Below are positions 9,176 to 18,505 of a stretch of DNA of 64,000 nt, piece after piece. Both the position numbers and the translations under genes were made by a program. The notes beneath the pieces are model-generated. The model was not told the DNA's origin and did not search any database. It saw only the letters and a list, made by a program, of their open reading frames with translations. Positions within the stretch are counted from its first letter, which is position 1. Every line of letters begins with the position of its first letter. The stretch lies in the NCBI GenBank assembly GCA_026984775.1, contig JALSRM010000035.1:1-64000 (forward strand), given 5' to 3'. This DNA comes from Gammaproteobacteria bacterium (GTDB lineage: Bacteria; Pseudomonadota; Gammaproteobacteria; CAJXQU01).

Positions 9176-10540
9176 ATGATAACCCAATCCGGCAATACCG
9201 ATCTCGCACAACGCGACACCAAGGTTCTCTGGCACCCTTGCACACAAATGAAAGATCACGAGGCCTGGCCACCTATCCCGATCCGACGGGCCGAAGGCGT
9301 CTGGCTGGAGGACTATGACGGTAACCGCTATCTGGATGCTATCAGTTCCTGGTGGGTCAACCTCTTCGGTCACGCCAACCCGCGTATCAATGCAGCAATC
9401 GCTGATCAATTGGGCACACTGGAACAGGTCATGCTGTCAGGATTTACGCATGAACCGGTGATCCAGCTGTCGGAGCGCTTGATCGCGATTACCCCCGAGG
9501 GTCTGGATCGCTGTTTTTTTGCCGACAACGGCTCCAGCGCCGTCGAAATTGCCATGAAAATGAGTTTTCATTTTTGGCAGAACAACGGCCGGCCCGGCAA
9601 AAAGCGTTTCGTCAACCTTGCTAACGCCTATCACGGGGAAACGTTGGGCGCACTATCTGTCTGTGACGTTCCCCTGTATAAAGCCACCTATGGCCCCCTC
9701 TTGCTCGACGTGATCACGGCGCCCTCACCGGACTGCTATCACCGGGAACCGGAACAAAGCTGGGAGGAATACTCCCGCCAGCAATTTGCAACGATGGAAA
9801 AAATCCTTTCGCAAAGACATGATGAAATCTGTGCAGTGATCGTGGAGCCGCTGGTCCAAGGTGCTGGCTTCATGCGCATGTATCATCCCGTATACCTTCA
9901 GCTCTTACGCGAGGCGTGTGATCGGTATGAGGTGCACCTGATCGCCGACGAGATTGCCACCGGTTTTGGCCGTACCGGTACTTTATTTGCCTGCGAGCAG
10001 GCCTCGATCACGCCGGACTTCATGTGCCTGTCGAAGGGGATCACGGGCGGTTATCTGCCACTTTCGGTCGTACTTACCACGGAGAAAATCTATCAAGCAT
10101 TCTATGACGATTTCATCAATCTCACCGGATTTCTCCACTCTCATACCTATACCGGCAATCCGCTCGCATGCCGGGCTGCGCTCGCTACCCTGGATATTTT
10201 CGAGGAGGATAATGTGATCGAACACAACAAAACACTGGCGGCGCGAATGGCTCGGGCAACCGCACACTTCAATGAACACCCCCATGTGGCCGAAGTGCGT
10301 CAGAGCGGCATGATCCTCGCCATCGAGATAGTCAAGCACAAACAGACAAAAGATCCTTTCCCTTGGCAAGAACGGCGTGGACGCCGGGCTTTTCGTCATG
10401 CCATGGAGCAGGGTGTTGTACTCCGCCCTATGGGGGATGTGATCTACTTCATGCCGCCCTATGTGATCACCGAAGAAGAGATTGATTGGATGGCACGTGT
10501 TGCCTTCGACAGTATCTGCAAGGCCACGGAGACAACGTGA
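9176..10540 (+). CDS. bioA: Adenosylmethionine-8-amino-7-oxononanoate aminotransferase
   Basis: Class III PLP aminotransferase that transfers the amino group of S-adenosylmethionine to 7-keto-8-aminopelargonate in biotin synthesis. Visible signatures: WHPCTQMKDHE at the N-terminus (BioA-specific), DAISSWWVNLFGHANP, the phosphate-binding GSSAVEIAMKM, and LIADEIATGFGRTGTLFACE followed by LSKGITGGYLPL with the PLP lysine. Length 454 aa fits. Starts at 9167 (three residues longer) or 9176 are both possible; the -10 box overlapping 9167 favours 9176. No other bio genes are nearby. rsmE follows with overlapping stop and start. Confidence 0.93.
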   Translation: MITQSGNTDLAQRDTKVLWHPCTQMKDHEAWPPIPIRRAEGVWLEDYDGNRYLDAISSWWVNLFGHANPRINAAIADQLGTLEQVMLSGFTHEPVIQLSERLIAITPEGLDRCFFADNGSSAVEIAMKMSFHFWQNNGRPGKKRFVNLANAYHGETLGALSVCDVPLYKATYGPLLLDVITAPSPDCYHREPEQSWEEYSRQQFATMEKILSQRHDEICAVIVEPLVQGAGFMRMYHPVYLQLLREACDRYEVHLIADEIATGFGRTGTLFACEQASITPDFMCLSKGITGGYLPLSVVLTTEKIYQAFYDDFINLTGFLHSHTYTGNPLACRAALATLDIFEEDNVIEHNKTLAARMARATAHFNEHPHVAEVRQSGMILAIEIVKHKQTKDPFPWQERRGRRAFRHAMEQGVVLRPMGDVIYFMPPYVITEEEIDWMARVAFDSICKATETT

Positions 10541-11268
10541 TGGCTAACCCCCGCATCTATGTGGATCAAGAACTCCAATCCGGCCAGATTTTTCAACTGC
10601 CGGAGGCAGCCGGCCACCACGTCGCCAGGGTGCTTAGAATGCAAAGCCATGATCCTCTGAGGCTGTTCAATGGCAAAGGCGGTGAATATGGCGCGAAAAT
10701 TCTCTCCATTCACAAATCCAGTGTCAAAGTCGAAGTGAGTTTTTTTTCCGCTATGGAACGAGAGTCTTCAATCCTGATCGAACTCGCCCAGGGCGTATCC
10801 AAAGGGGAAAAAATGGATTTCACCATTCAAAAGGCCGTCGAACTGGGCGTTCACAAAATCGTACCGCTGATCACCCTGTTCTCCAATGTCCGGCTGGATG
10901 AAAAACGGATGAAGAAAAAACACAGCCACTGGCAAAAGGTGATCATCAGTGCGTGTGAGCAGTGTGGGCGAAACCGTATTCCTCTGCTTACTCCCTTCAT
11001 GAAACCCGAACAATGGCTGAAAGAAACGAATGCCGATCTGAAACTGATCCTGGCACCGGATGCTGACCACACGCTCGCCGATCTGCCGGGCCGGCCGCAA
11101 AATATCAGTCTCGTCATCGGTCCTGAAGGCGGCCTCAGCCGATCCGAAATCCGCAAATTAGAACGTCACGGTTATACCGCAATTCGCCTCGGCCCACGCG
11201 TACTCCGGACGGAAACGGCAGCACTCGCAACCATCGCCGCACTGCAGAATCAATTTGGGGATTACTGA
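10540..11268 (+). CDS. rsmE: 16S rRNA (uracil-1498-N3)-methyltransferase
   Basis: SPOUT-class methyltransferase, 242 aa, that uses S-adenosylmethionine to methylate U1498 of 16S rRNA. The N-terminal PUA-like part includes GHHVARVLRMQSHDPLRLFNG. The C-terminal trefoil-knot motifs are LVIGPEGGLSRSEI and RLGPRVLRTETAALA, diagnostic of RsmE. The ATG at 10540 shares its first base with the bioA stop codon (TGATG), so the two are translationally coupled, although their functions are unrelated. Confidence 0.93.
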   Translation: MANPRIYVDQELQSGQIFQLPEAAGHHVARVLRMQSHDPLRLFNGKGGEYGAKILSIHKSSVKVEVSFFSAMERESSILIELAQGVSKGEKMDFTIQKAVELGVHKIVPLITLFSNVRLDEKRMKKKHSHWQKVIISACEQCGRNRIPLLTPFMKPEQWLKETNADLKLILAPDADHTLADLPGRPQNISLVIGPEGGLSRSEIRKLERHGYTAIRLGPRVLRTETAALATIAALQNQFGDY

Positions 11269-11313
11269 TTTTTAAACGTAAACTCTCATGGTTCCAGGGA
11301 GACCCCTCCCTTT

Positions 11314-12261
11314 TTATGGGGACTTTCTTCTCAATCCGAACAAGGCAGCAATCCCGCTGATTAAAAACCAGATACTTGCAGGGAGAGGTACTGCACTCAC
11401 CTCCCAACCGATATCCTTCAGTGCCGCAATATCGAGATCGGTAAAACGTTTCCGTTGACCAGGGGCTATATTTGGATCCATTGCCGTCTCAAAGCTGCCG
11501 ATACCATCAATGGTGCTTGTCAACCCGTTTTGCCAATGCGCCAAATCGCCACTCAAAGGAACATTACTGCCACCGTTGGCTGCAACTGAGTTTGATCCGG
11601 TAAAGTCCGTTCCTGAGACCTGGTTATTCCATGATACCGCCGTGCCAATGCCAAGTAAGTGTCCGATCTCGTGCAAGGCCACCGAGAACAGATCAAACCC
11701 ACTGAAGGCTTCATCTGTTGAGGTGTCATCATCCACATACCATGATGTACCCACACTGTCGAAAGCAATGGACCCGCCCCATGGCGCGAAATCCGTCGTC
11801 CCCACTCCGGTTTGTCCACGTGTGGCGACAGCCGTGTTGAAGTCACTCGTACCAAAGGTCGAATACCCCCCTGGGCCACCCCTGCCCAATGTACTGCCAC
11901 CTAACTCGCGACCACCGACAAACACATAAAGGGTATCCGCCGCAACGGAGAGATTGTCAACACATCCTGTCGTACCCGTACAGGTTCCACCAGATGCACC
12001 ATCACTGGTCCCTGTTGTGGGATCAGAAAAAGTTGCTGCCCAGTTACCACTGCCCACCGTAGGCGGGAGTGATGAAAGAGAGTCATGGATGATCGATTCG
12101 AAAAAATTTCCTGCAGATTCTAGAACAGACTTTTTTGCAGCATCAAAAAAATTATTGGTATCTCTGGAATAGTCAAAAACAAAGTTCAAACCTAAGGCAG
12201 ACTGACTGACCCCGAGCATCAACATCGTTACCACCAGATTCTTGGACACTCTTCCCGACAT
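11314..12261 (-). CDS. Secreted PEP-CTERM metalloprotease with split zinc motif
   Basis: Exported protein of 315 aa. A signal peptide (to about residue 24) is followed by a Gly/Ser/Thr-rich domain and the zinc-protease motif HEIGHLLGIG (H197, E198, H201). The third ligand of matrixins, expected at 207, is Thr. However, an AHWQNG segment (H242) and AMDP (M261) follow in the order seen in leishmanolysin-type (M8) metzincins, whose third His and Met-turn are displaced; H242 may therefore complete the site. The last 26 residues form a PEP-CTERM tripartite signal: VPLPASIW, a hydrophobic helix, then RRK. The protein should be cleaved by an exosortase and released or anchored with exopolysaccharide. 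No exosortase is in this window. Confidence 0.85.
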   Translation of the reverse strand: MSGRVSKNLVVTMLMLGVSQSALGLNFVFDYSRDTNNFFDAAKKSVLESAGNFFESIIHDSLSSLPPTVGSGNWAATFSDPTTGTSDGASGGTCTGTTGCVDNLSVAADTLYVFVGGRELGGSTLGRGGPGGYSTFGTSDFNTAVATRGQTGVGTTDFAPWGGSIAFDSVGTSWYVDDDTSTDEAFSGFDLFSVALHEIGHLLGIGTAVSWNNQVSGTDFTGSNSVAANGGSNVPLSGDLAHWQNGLTSTIDGIGSFETAMDPNIAPGQRKRFTDLDIAALKDIGWEVSAVPLPASIWFLISGIAALFGLRRKSP

Positions 12262-12310
12262 GAAACGCCCCTGTCAATGATTGAAAATAAAACGGTACGT
12301 GGCGATCACC

Positions 12311-12326
12311 AGCAGAAATCGTGCCA
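12311..12326 (-). promoter_or_regulatory. Sigma-54 (RpoN) type promoter of the PEP-CTERM protease
   Basis: On the minus strand TGGCACGATTTCTGCT matches the -24/-12 consensus TGGCAC-N5-TTGCW with one mismatch and the required ten bases between GG and GC. It predicts transcription starting about 40 bases before the protease ATG at 12261. PEP-CTERM genes are known to be controlled by PrsK/PrsR with RpoN in some betaproteobacteria, which makes the match functionally sensible. Confidence 0.6.
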
Positions 12327-12430
12327 GGACTTCCTCTCTTTACAAATCAAAGAGATAGAACGGAACGATAGAAACCGACTGTTACCTGATGACGACAGTA
12401 AAGTTTGCTGAGTACCGTGAGGTGTTGGAA

Positions 12431-12465
12431 AATACGGCCCCGATCAGAGTCTCCTGAAGGGGGCC
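12431..12465 (-). terminator. Rho-independent terminator after hppA
   Basis: Inverted repeat with outer arms GGCCCC/GGGGCC (12436-12465) and an inner TCAG/CTGA pairing. On the minus strand it is followed by TATTTTCC, a short T run, 11 bases after the hppA stop. Confidence 0.55.
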
Positions 12466-12475
12466 ATCCCAAAAG

Positions 12476-14488
12476 TCAGACCAGTAATGGGGCGATCACC
12501 AGTGAAACAATCGCCATGACATTGATAAGTATGTTCATGGAGGGACCGGAGGTGTCCTTGAAAGGATCACCCACTGTATCACCGACCACGACAGCGGCGT
12601 GGACATCCGTGCCCTTGCCACCGAGATTGCCTTTTTCGACATATTTCTTGGCATTATCCCAGGCCCCCCCGGCATTGGCCATGGTCAGCGCCAGCAGGAC
12701 ACAGCAGATCAATGCACCGCCAAGCATGCCACCAAGCGCTTCCGGCCCGAGCCAGAATCCAACGATCACAGGAGAGACAACAGCGAGTACACCCGGCAGG
12801 ATCATTTTCTTCAGTGCGGCCGTCGTCGCAATATCCACACAGCGTTCTGTATCCGGCTCTGCCTTACCTTCCATCAGCCCCGGAATTTCCTTGAACTGAC
12901 GCCGGATCTCTTTAATCATGTCAAAAGCGGCGTCACCAACAGCCGTCATGGTAATAGCACTGACCACGAAGGGAAATATCGCACCAAGAAACATCCCCCC
13001 CAACACCTTCGGGTCATTCAATAACAAAAAGAAATCGTGTTGCCCATGGCCAATGGTCTCAATATAGGCGCTAATGATCGCCAGTGCAGCGAGTGCCGCA
13101 GCACCGATTGCAAAACCCTTGCCGATGGCCGCAGTGGTATTGCCCAGTTCATCGAGTGAATCGGTGATCGCACGGGTATTTTCTCCCATGCCGCCCATCT
13201 CTGCGATACCCCCGGCATTATCAGCCACAGGGCCATAGGCATCGATGGCCATGGTGATGCCCACTGTCGACAGCATCCCGACCGCGGCAATGGCCACACC
13301 GTACAGGCCTGCCAGGTGACTGCCGATCAGAATGATGCCGCAAATAGTCAACACCGGGATCACCACCGATTGCATACCCACGGCAAGTCCGGCGATCATG
13401 ACCGTGGCTGGGCCGGTTTCACCGGCCTTGGCAATACGGCGAATGGGTGCTGCCGAGGTGTAATATTCCGTAACCAGACCGATAATGATGCCTCCCAATG
13501 CACCGACCAAGACTGAACCCCAGACCTTTGCGCTGATCCCCATAAACAAGATCAGGAGCAATGCGATAATGATAAACAGGACCGAGGCACCCACTGTGCC
13601 GATCCGCAGGGCAACTTCCGGCGACTTGCCGGCAAAATATCTGACCAAAAAAATCCCTCCCATGGAACAAAGAATCCCGAGAGAGGCCAGTGCCAGCGGC
13701 AGAAACATCAGTTGAGACTGCTCCGCACCAAGCTGGGCAATGGAAGTTGCCGTCATGGTTGAAGCAAGTGCAATCGTCGCGATCATGGAACCACAGTAGG
13801 ATTCGAAAATGTCCGATCCCATTCCTGCGACATCCCCCACATTATCCCCCACATTGTCCGCGATCACACCGGGGTTTCTGGGATCGTCTTCCGGGATACC
13901 GGCCTCGATCTTGCCCACCAGATCTGCGCCCACATCAGCGCTCTTTGTATAGATACCACCACCGACACGGGAAAAGAGCGCAACACTCGACGCCCCCATT
14001 CCGAAACCGTGAATCACATGGGCGGTCTGTGGATCGCCACCGAAAAGGAGGTAGAGAAATCCGAGTCCAAGCAATCCCATGGAGGCGACGGTCAGTCCCA
14101 TGATCGAACCACCAAAAAAGGCGACTGTTAGCGCACTTGATGCACCTTCATCCCGGGCGGCAATTGCTGTTCTCACATTAGCCTGCGTCGCGGTATACAT
14201 ACCGATATAACCCGCTGTGGCTGAACTGACTGCCCCGAGCAAAAAGGCCAATGCGGTCCGCCATCCCAGATCGGAAAACAGGATCAGAATCAGAATGACC
14301 ACACAGAAAACGGCCAGGATTTGGTACTCCCTGCGCATGAAGACCATCGCCCCCAAATGGATCTGCCTGGCAATCGCGGCGATCTTGTCTTCACCTTCGG
14401 GAAATTCCTTGACTGCCTTGTACAGATACAACGCACCGCCAAGACCGAGTGCGCCGAGCAGCATCGGTATCAATGCACTAAAACTCAT
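12476..14488 (-). CDS. hppA: Membrane-bound ion-pumping pyrophosphatase (K+-dependent type)
   Basis: Integral membrane protein of 670 aa that couples pyrophosphate hydrolysis to H+ (or Na+) export. Signature segments: [20 protein letters not shown] and [20 protein letters not shown] for substrate/Mg binding, [17 protein letters not shown], and the C-terminal DNAKKYVE with [18 protein letters not shown]. At the K+-selectivity position the sequence is [12 protein letters not shown]; Ala instead of Lys after GNTT marks the K+-dependent branch, which includes both proton and sodium pumps. Ion choice cannot be settled from this reading. Divergent from the soluble pyrophosphatase ppa, so membrane and cytosolic PPi hydrolysis sit side by side. 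Confidence 0.95.
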   Translation of the reverse strand: MSFSALIPMLLGALGLGGALYLYKAVKEFPEGEDKIAAIARQIHLGAMVFMRREYQILAVFCVVILILILFSDLGWRTALAFLLGAVSSATAGYIGMYTATQANVRTAIAARDEGASSALTVAFFGGSIMGLTVASMGLLGLGFLYLLFGGDPQTAHVIHGFGMGASSVALFSRVGGGIYTKSADVGADLVGKIEAGIPEDDPRNPGVIADNVGDNVGDVAGMGSDIFESYCGSMIATIALASTMTATSIAQLGAEQSQLMFLPLALASLGILCSMGGIFLVRYFAGKSPEVALRIGTVGASVLFIIIALLLILFMGISAKVWGSVLVGALGGIIIGLVTEYYTSAAPIRRIAKAGETGPATVMIAGLAVGMQSVVIPVLTICGIILIGSHLAGLYGVAIAAVGMLSTVGITMAIDAYGPVADNAGGIAEMGGMGENTRAITDSLDELGNTTAAIGKGFAIGAAALAALAIISAYIETIGHGQHDFFLLLNDPKVLGGMFLGAIFPFVVSAITMTAVGDAAFDMIKEIRRQFKEIPGLMEGKAEPDTERCVDIATTAALKKMILPGVLAVVSPVIVGFWLGPEALGGMLGGALICCVLLALTMANAGGAWDNAKKYVEKGNLGGKGTDVHAAVVVGDTVGDPFKDTSGPSMNILINVMAIVSLVIAPLLV

Positions 14489-14635
14489 TTTGACCCCCTG
14501 TTGATTTTATTCTTGAGAATCACACTTTATACCGACAGGAAATAGTGTGTAAACAGTTGTTTTCCATTAAACAGAACAAAACCCAGGGCGATGCAGATAT
14601 AATGCGCCGACTTTCATCAGAACCGAGGTATCAAA

Positions 14636-15172
14636 ATGGCATTGAAACAGGTCCCGGCAGGTAAAAGCCTGCCCGACGATTTTAACGTGATCATCGAGAT
14701 CCCACTGCGTGGTGAACCGATCAAATATGAAGTGGACAAAGAAACCGGTGCAATGTTTGTCGACCGCTTCATGAACACCGCCATGCACTATCCCTGCAAT
14801 TATGGCTATATTCCCCAAACATTGTCTGACGATGGTGATCCTGTTGATGTGCTGGTGGTTACCGGTATCCCGTTGATCACAGGTTCTGTCGTCCGCTGCC
14901 GTCCAGTAGGCATGCTGGCGATGACAGACGAAGCGGGCGAAGACACCAAAATCCTTGCCGTTCCAGTGGACAAACTCTCCAGCATGTATTCCGATGTGGA
15001 TTCACCACATGATCTACCCGAGATGTTGCTGAATCAGATTACCCACTTCTTTGAGCACTACAAGGATCTGGAAAACGGCAAGTGGGTTAAGGTGGAAGGT
15101 TGGCGTGGTCCGGAAGCGGCTCGTGAAGAGATTATGGCCTCCTACAACCGATACCGCAGTAACGAAAACTAG
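14636..15172 (+). CDS. ppa: Soluble inorganic pyrophosphatase (family I)
   Basis: Protein of 178 aa that hydrolyses PPi to phosphate in the cytoplasm. Family I features: [19 protein letters not shown], the core [30 protein letters not shown] with metal-binding Asp residues, [13 protein letters not shown], and [14 protein letters not shown] near the end. The ATG at 14636 follows GAGG by about nine bases. A TATAAT at 14595-14600 could be its -10. Divergent from hppA; the two enzymes compete for PPi, one wasting and one conserving its energy. Confidence 0.95.
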   Translation: MALKQVPAGKSLPDDFNVIIEIPLRGEPIKYEVDKETGAMFVDRFMNTAMHYPCNYGYIPQTLSDDGDPVDVLVVTGIPLITGSVVRCRPVGMLAMTDEAGEDTKILAVPVDKLSSMYSDVDSPHDLPEMLLNQITHFFEHYKDLENGKWVKVEGWRGPEAAREEIMASYNRYRSNEN

Positions 15173-15191
15173 CGCTCTATTCTTTTTACAA

Positions 15192-15233
15192 ACCGCCCCC
15201 GGTATGAATCGGGGAGCGGTGTATTTCCGCTCC
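15192..15233. terminator. Two overlapping alternative hairpins between convergent ppa and asmA-like genes
   Basis: Hairpin A pairs ACCGC-CCCCG (15192-15201) with CGGGG-A-GCGGT (15210-15220), one bulge. Hairpin B pairs GGAGCGG (15213-15219) with CCGCTCC (15227-15233), perfect, loop of seven. They share 15213-15219 and cannot form together. On the minus strand hairpin A is followed by TTTGTAAAAAG. Probable bidirectional terminator region. Confidence 0.5.
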
Positions 15234-15242
15234 TGGCAAGGA

Positions 15243-18200
15243 TCAGAATTTCAGCATATTCTTAAGCTTGTCTTTGACCACATCTTCAGGCTTCTTGGGC
15301 TCTTCCGCGGGAGCGGATTCCTGTTTGGGTGCGGCCTGATCCCCGGCGGGTGCCGTTGCCTCCCCTCCGGCTTCATCTTTACTACCTCCGAGCAAACCAC
15401 CAAGTCCCTTGAGTTTTCCAGGCAACGCCTTTTCCAGTTTTTCAGCAGCCTTCTGCTTGAGCTTCTCTTCCTGTTTTTTAAGCTCCTGCTCAGCACGGGC
15501 CTTGAGCACACCACCCATGTCGGGTGTATAGCTTAGATCAGAAAAAGTCCCGGAGATCTTGATCGGAATGGTAATGCCTTTGAGTTCCTGCAGATCTTCG
15601 CCACCCTGCCCTTTGTAGGTCCCAACGATGGCGACCTTGACATGGTAGTCTACCTTCTCAGTCACGAGATTGGCCTTGCCATTGCCAGTCACACGCAGAA
15701 AAGGAGACTTCATCAGGAAATCATCATTGCTAACCAGCCCATTCTTGATCACCGTGGATGCACTCAGTTCACTGAAATCGGTTTTCTCGGGCTCAGTGGA
15801 TTTCTGAACGGTCTGGCCTGTGAGCTTGGCCTTGGCTTCACGGATGATCCGGGCAAGATTGACCCCGATCAGCGCACCATCGGTGAATTTCAGATCGGTC
15901 GTCCCATTGAGTGTTCGTTTGATGGCATTGGCATCGGCGCCCATGGCGGTGACGTTGACATTACCGATCAATGTACCGTCAATCCTCGATTTTCCGGTTA
16001 GATCCTTCAACAATGGTCCCACTTTGACCCCACTGAGCGCACTGGCGATATCGAAAGCAGGCACCTTGCCGGTTGCGTCGAGCTGGAGTGTGCCATTGTA
16101 ACTACCCTGATAGAGATTGGCCTTGGCTGGCTTGAGAGTAATCTTGCCTCCCTTGGCGTCCAAACCCATCCTCACATTTTTGAGCTTGGCATTGGAAATG
16201 ATGAGGCTGCCAATATTCAACACTCCCTTGGCTTTCAACTTGCGCAAGGTATCCATAGGCAGTCCTTCCGTGGCGACAGCCTTGCTACCGGTTTCCCCTT
16301 CTTGGCTGGCCTGGGCAGTTTCTTGTCCCTCCTTCTTCGGTGGCAAGTAACGATCCGCATTGATCGCATCGATTTTGATATTAAATGTTGGTGCCGGGTT
16401 ACTGAAGTTCACAACAGCGAGATCACCCGTGATGTTGCTGTCATCCAGCTTCATCGCAAGGCCTTTCAGACTGATAGAGTTTTTGGTGGCGTTGAATTTC
16501 GTATTCAGGCCAAACCGGGTCAACACCTTGGGATCTGCCGTGGCAGGCAGTTCCAGTTTCAACTGCTCCATCATTTGCCGCAGATTGAATGGGATGATCT
16601 TCAGATTTCCGCTCAGATTTGGATTCTTGATGATTTGCGCACCACTCACTGCGCCCTGGACATCCAACCCCATACCCTTGATCGCAAAGCGCTGCACCTT
16701 GAGTGTCTCATTGGCCAAATTGACCTCAGCCGTGGTATCGAGGGTAACATCCACCGGACTGTTGGGGATCTGATCCCCCGCCAGTGTGGCCTTTGCAGTG
16801 AGGTTCTTCACCTTCATGCTGTCCGCCGTACTGGACAGATTCGTCTTTGCAATCAGGCTCTTTAGTGGTAGTGCAGCGTCCTGCCCCAAGGCAGCCAACA
16901 AGCTTGGAACATCTGCAACTTTGATCTCCAGCTTACCATCCAGCAACGGGATTGGTGAAAGAATTTTGCTGGCTTTGAGATTTCCTTTGACAGTCGCGCC
17001 CAGCCCCTCGAATGAAAGTTGTGTTAGGTTGGCCGCCTCCTTGTCCAGGTTCACATCACCACGGACATTCAGTTTCACATCCACTGGATCTTTAAACTGC
17101 CCTCCATGAACGACCGCTGTGGCATCCAGTTTTTCGATCTTCATGGTATCGCCTGTGGTATCCACTTTCAGATCTGCATCAAACTTCTGCAGGGGTATTT
17201 TTTCCGGATCCTGGCCTGCGGCGAGAAGCAATTTGGTGACATTGTCCGCCGTGATTTTGAGATCGCCATCCACGAGTGGAATTTTCGCCTGCAGGTGACT
17301 GGCACTGAGTTTACCCTTGATACGGGTATCCAGTCCTGCAAACGAGAGTTGTGAAAGATCGAGCGTCTGGTTGGCAATATTGACTTTACCGGAGAGATTC
17401 AGTTCGATCTCTTCTGGCTGCTTGAATATTCCACCCTGCAGTGTTGCCTCGGCCATCAACTTTTTAAAGGTCATGCTCTCTTTGGCACTTTCAAAATCGG
17501 CGTCGGCAGTAAGGTCTTTAAGTGGTATCTTGTCGGGGTCCTGTCCCAGTGCCTTCAACAGATCCGGGATCGATTGCGCATCGATCTTGACCCGACCACT
17601 GGCCAGGGGGATCTTGTCAAAGATGTGGGTGGCCATGAGATCGCCAGATACTTTCGTTCCCAGAGCATCAAGGTCGAGCCCTTCCACATGGGCCGTCGCC
17701 GCATTCATATCCACGCCCGCGGCCTTGGCAACCAGTCGGATATCGGCTGAACCACCGGGCACATCCTGCCCCTTAAGGTGAGCCTCCAGTTCGATGGGTT
17801 TGACAGAATATCGTTTGTTATCGAGATCGTATTCGATGGTCCCGTCGAGGTTGAGATCCCCAATAATCCCCTCAGATGTAGCCTCGAACTGGCATGCCAT
17901 TTCCAAATCGATGGGTTCACTGAGCTGTAGTTTCCCGGTTTTCAGATTCAGGCTCTTGATAAGGTATTTTTTACCCTGCTGCTGGTCGTCCCAAACCAAA
18001 TTGGCATTTTCGAGATCGATGCCGCCAATGGCCAAGGCGGCCAACTTGGAGGTGTCAGTGTCCTGTTTTTCTTGCTTTTCGCCACCGAGGGCCAGCAGAT
18101 CATCCCAGTTGGTCTTACCGGATTTATCCCTTGCCAGGTAAATATACACATCCCTCAGGGTCAAGGTGCTGACCTGGAGATCCTTTTTCAACAAGGGTAG

Positions 18201-18479
18201 CAGCTTGACGCTGACGCTGGCACGACCACTCTTCAGCATGGGTTGATCACCAAAACCTGGGGCATTGCCCAGTTCGATCTCTCCGATGTCTACGCCCAGC
18301 GCCGGAAATTTGGACATTTTCAGATCACCCTTAATGATCAGATCACGCCCTGTATGTTTCTTCACCTGTTCGACAATGCTGTCTTTGTAATCGTTGGGAT
18401 CGATAAACAGCGGGATCGCAACCAACGCAACGACGAAAAGAACGATAATAAGACCGATGGCGATAAGCAGTTTTTTCAT
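15243..18479 (-). CDS. AsmA-family protein, large, with tandem 110-residue repeats
   Basis: Protein of 1,078 aa with one N-terminal membrane anchor (MKKLLIAIGLIIVLFVVALVAIPLF) and a long periplasmic body. The AsmA N-terminal domain is recognised by IDPNDYKDSIVEQVKKHTGRDLIIKGDLK. The AsmA C-terminal domain is at about 770-1000 (LDATGKVPAFDIASALSGVKVGPLLKDL, GTLIGNVNVTAMG). AsmA/TamB-type proteins form beta-groove bridges implicated in phospholipid traffic to the outer membrane. Between the two domains lie repeats of exactly 110 residues (separate entry). The tail (about 1005-1078) is low-complexity Ala/Pro/Glu/Lys. E. coli AsmA is about 617 aa, so this is an expanded version. Confidence 0.88.
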   Translation of the reverse strand: MKKLLIAIGLIIVLFVVALVAIPLFIDPNDYKDSIVEQVKKHTGRDLIIKGDLKMSKFPALGVDIGEIELGNAPGFGDQPMLKSGRASVSVKLLPLLKKDLQVSTLTLRDVYIYLARDKSGKTNWDDLLALGGEKQEKQDTDTSKLAALAIGGIDLENANLVWDDQQQGKKYLIKSLNLKTGKLQLSEPIDLEMACQFEATSEGIIGDLNLDGTIEYDLDNKRYSVKPIELEAHLKGQDVPGGSADIRLVAKAAGVDMNAATAHVEGLDLDALGTKVSGDLMATHIFDKIPLASGRVKIDAQSIPDLLKALGQDPDKIPLKDLTADADFESAKESMTFKKLMAEATLQGGIFKQPEEIELNLSGKVNIANQTLDLSQLSFAGLDTRIKGKLSASHLQAKIPLVDGDLKITADNVTKLLLAAGQDPEKIPLQKFDADLKVDTTGDTMKIEKLDATAVVHGGQFKDPVDVKLNVRGDVNLDKEAANLTQLSFEGLGATVKGNLKASKILSPIPLLDGKLEIKVADVPSLLAALGQDAALPLKSLIAKTNLSSTADSMKVKNLTAKATLAGDQIPNSPVDVTLDTTAEVNLANETLKVQRFAIKGMGLDVQGAVSGAQIIKNPNLSGNLKIIPFNLRQMMEQLKLELPATADPKVLTRFGLNTKFNATKNSISLKGLAMKLDDSNITGDLAVVNFSNPAPTFNIKIDAINADRYLPPKKEGQETAQASQEGETGSKAVATEGLPMDTLRKLKAKGVLNIGSLIISNAKLKNVRMGLDAKGGKITLKPAKANLYQGSYNGTLQLDATGKVPAFDIASALSGVKVGPLLKDLTGKSRIDGTLIGNVNVTAMGADANAIKRTLNGTTDLKFTDGALIGVNLARIIREAKAKLTGQTVQKSTEPEKTDFSELSASTVIKNGLVSNDDFLMKSPFLRVTGNGKANLVTEKVDYHVKVAIVGTYKGQGGEDLQELKGITIPIKISGTFSDLSYTPDMGGVLKARAEQELKKQEEKLKQKAAEKLEKALPGKLKGLGGLLGGSKDEAGGEATAPAGDQAAPKQESAPAEEPKKPEDVVKDKLKNMLKF
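16620..17609 (-). repeat. Three in-frame 110-residue repeats inside the AsmA-like protein
   Basis: Residues 291, 401 and 511 each start a unit of the form PL-x-x-G-x-(L/V)-x-I, a helix ending LL-x-A-x-GQD, then PL. Compare LLKALGQDPDKIPL, LLLAAGQDPEKIPL and LLAALGQDAALPL. Each unit later has QLSF-(A/E)-GL or an equivalent. A weakened fourth unit begins at about 621 (LSGNLKIIPFNLRQMMEQL). Spacing is 110 residues (330 bases) without slippage. Confidence 0.75.
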
Positions 18480-18505
18480 TTCAGGACTTCCCCTTCTTCA
18501 GTTCT

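Noticed and set aside
9195-9215. TGGCACCCTTGCA within bioA, resembling a sigma-54 site.
   Set aside because: Spacing between GG and GC is seven bases, not ten, and it is inside a coding region.
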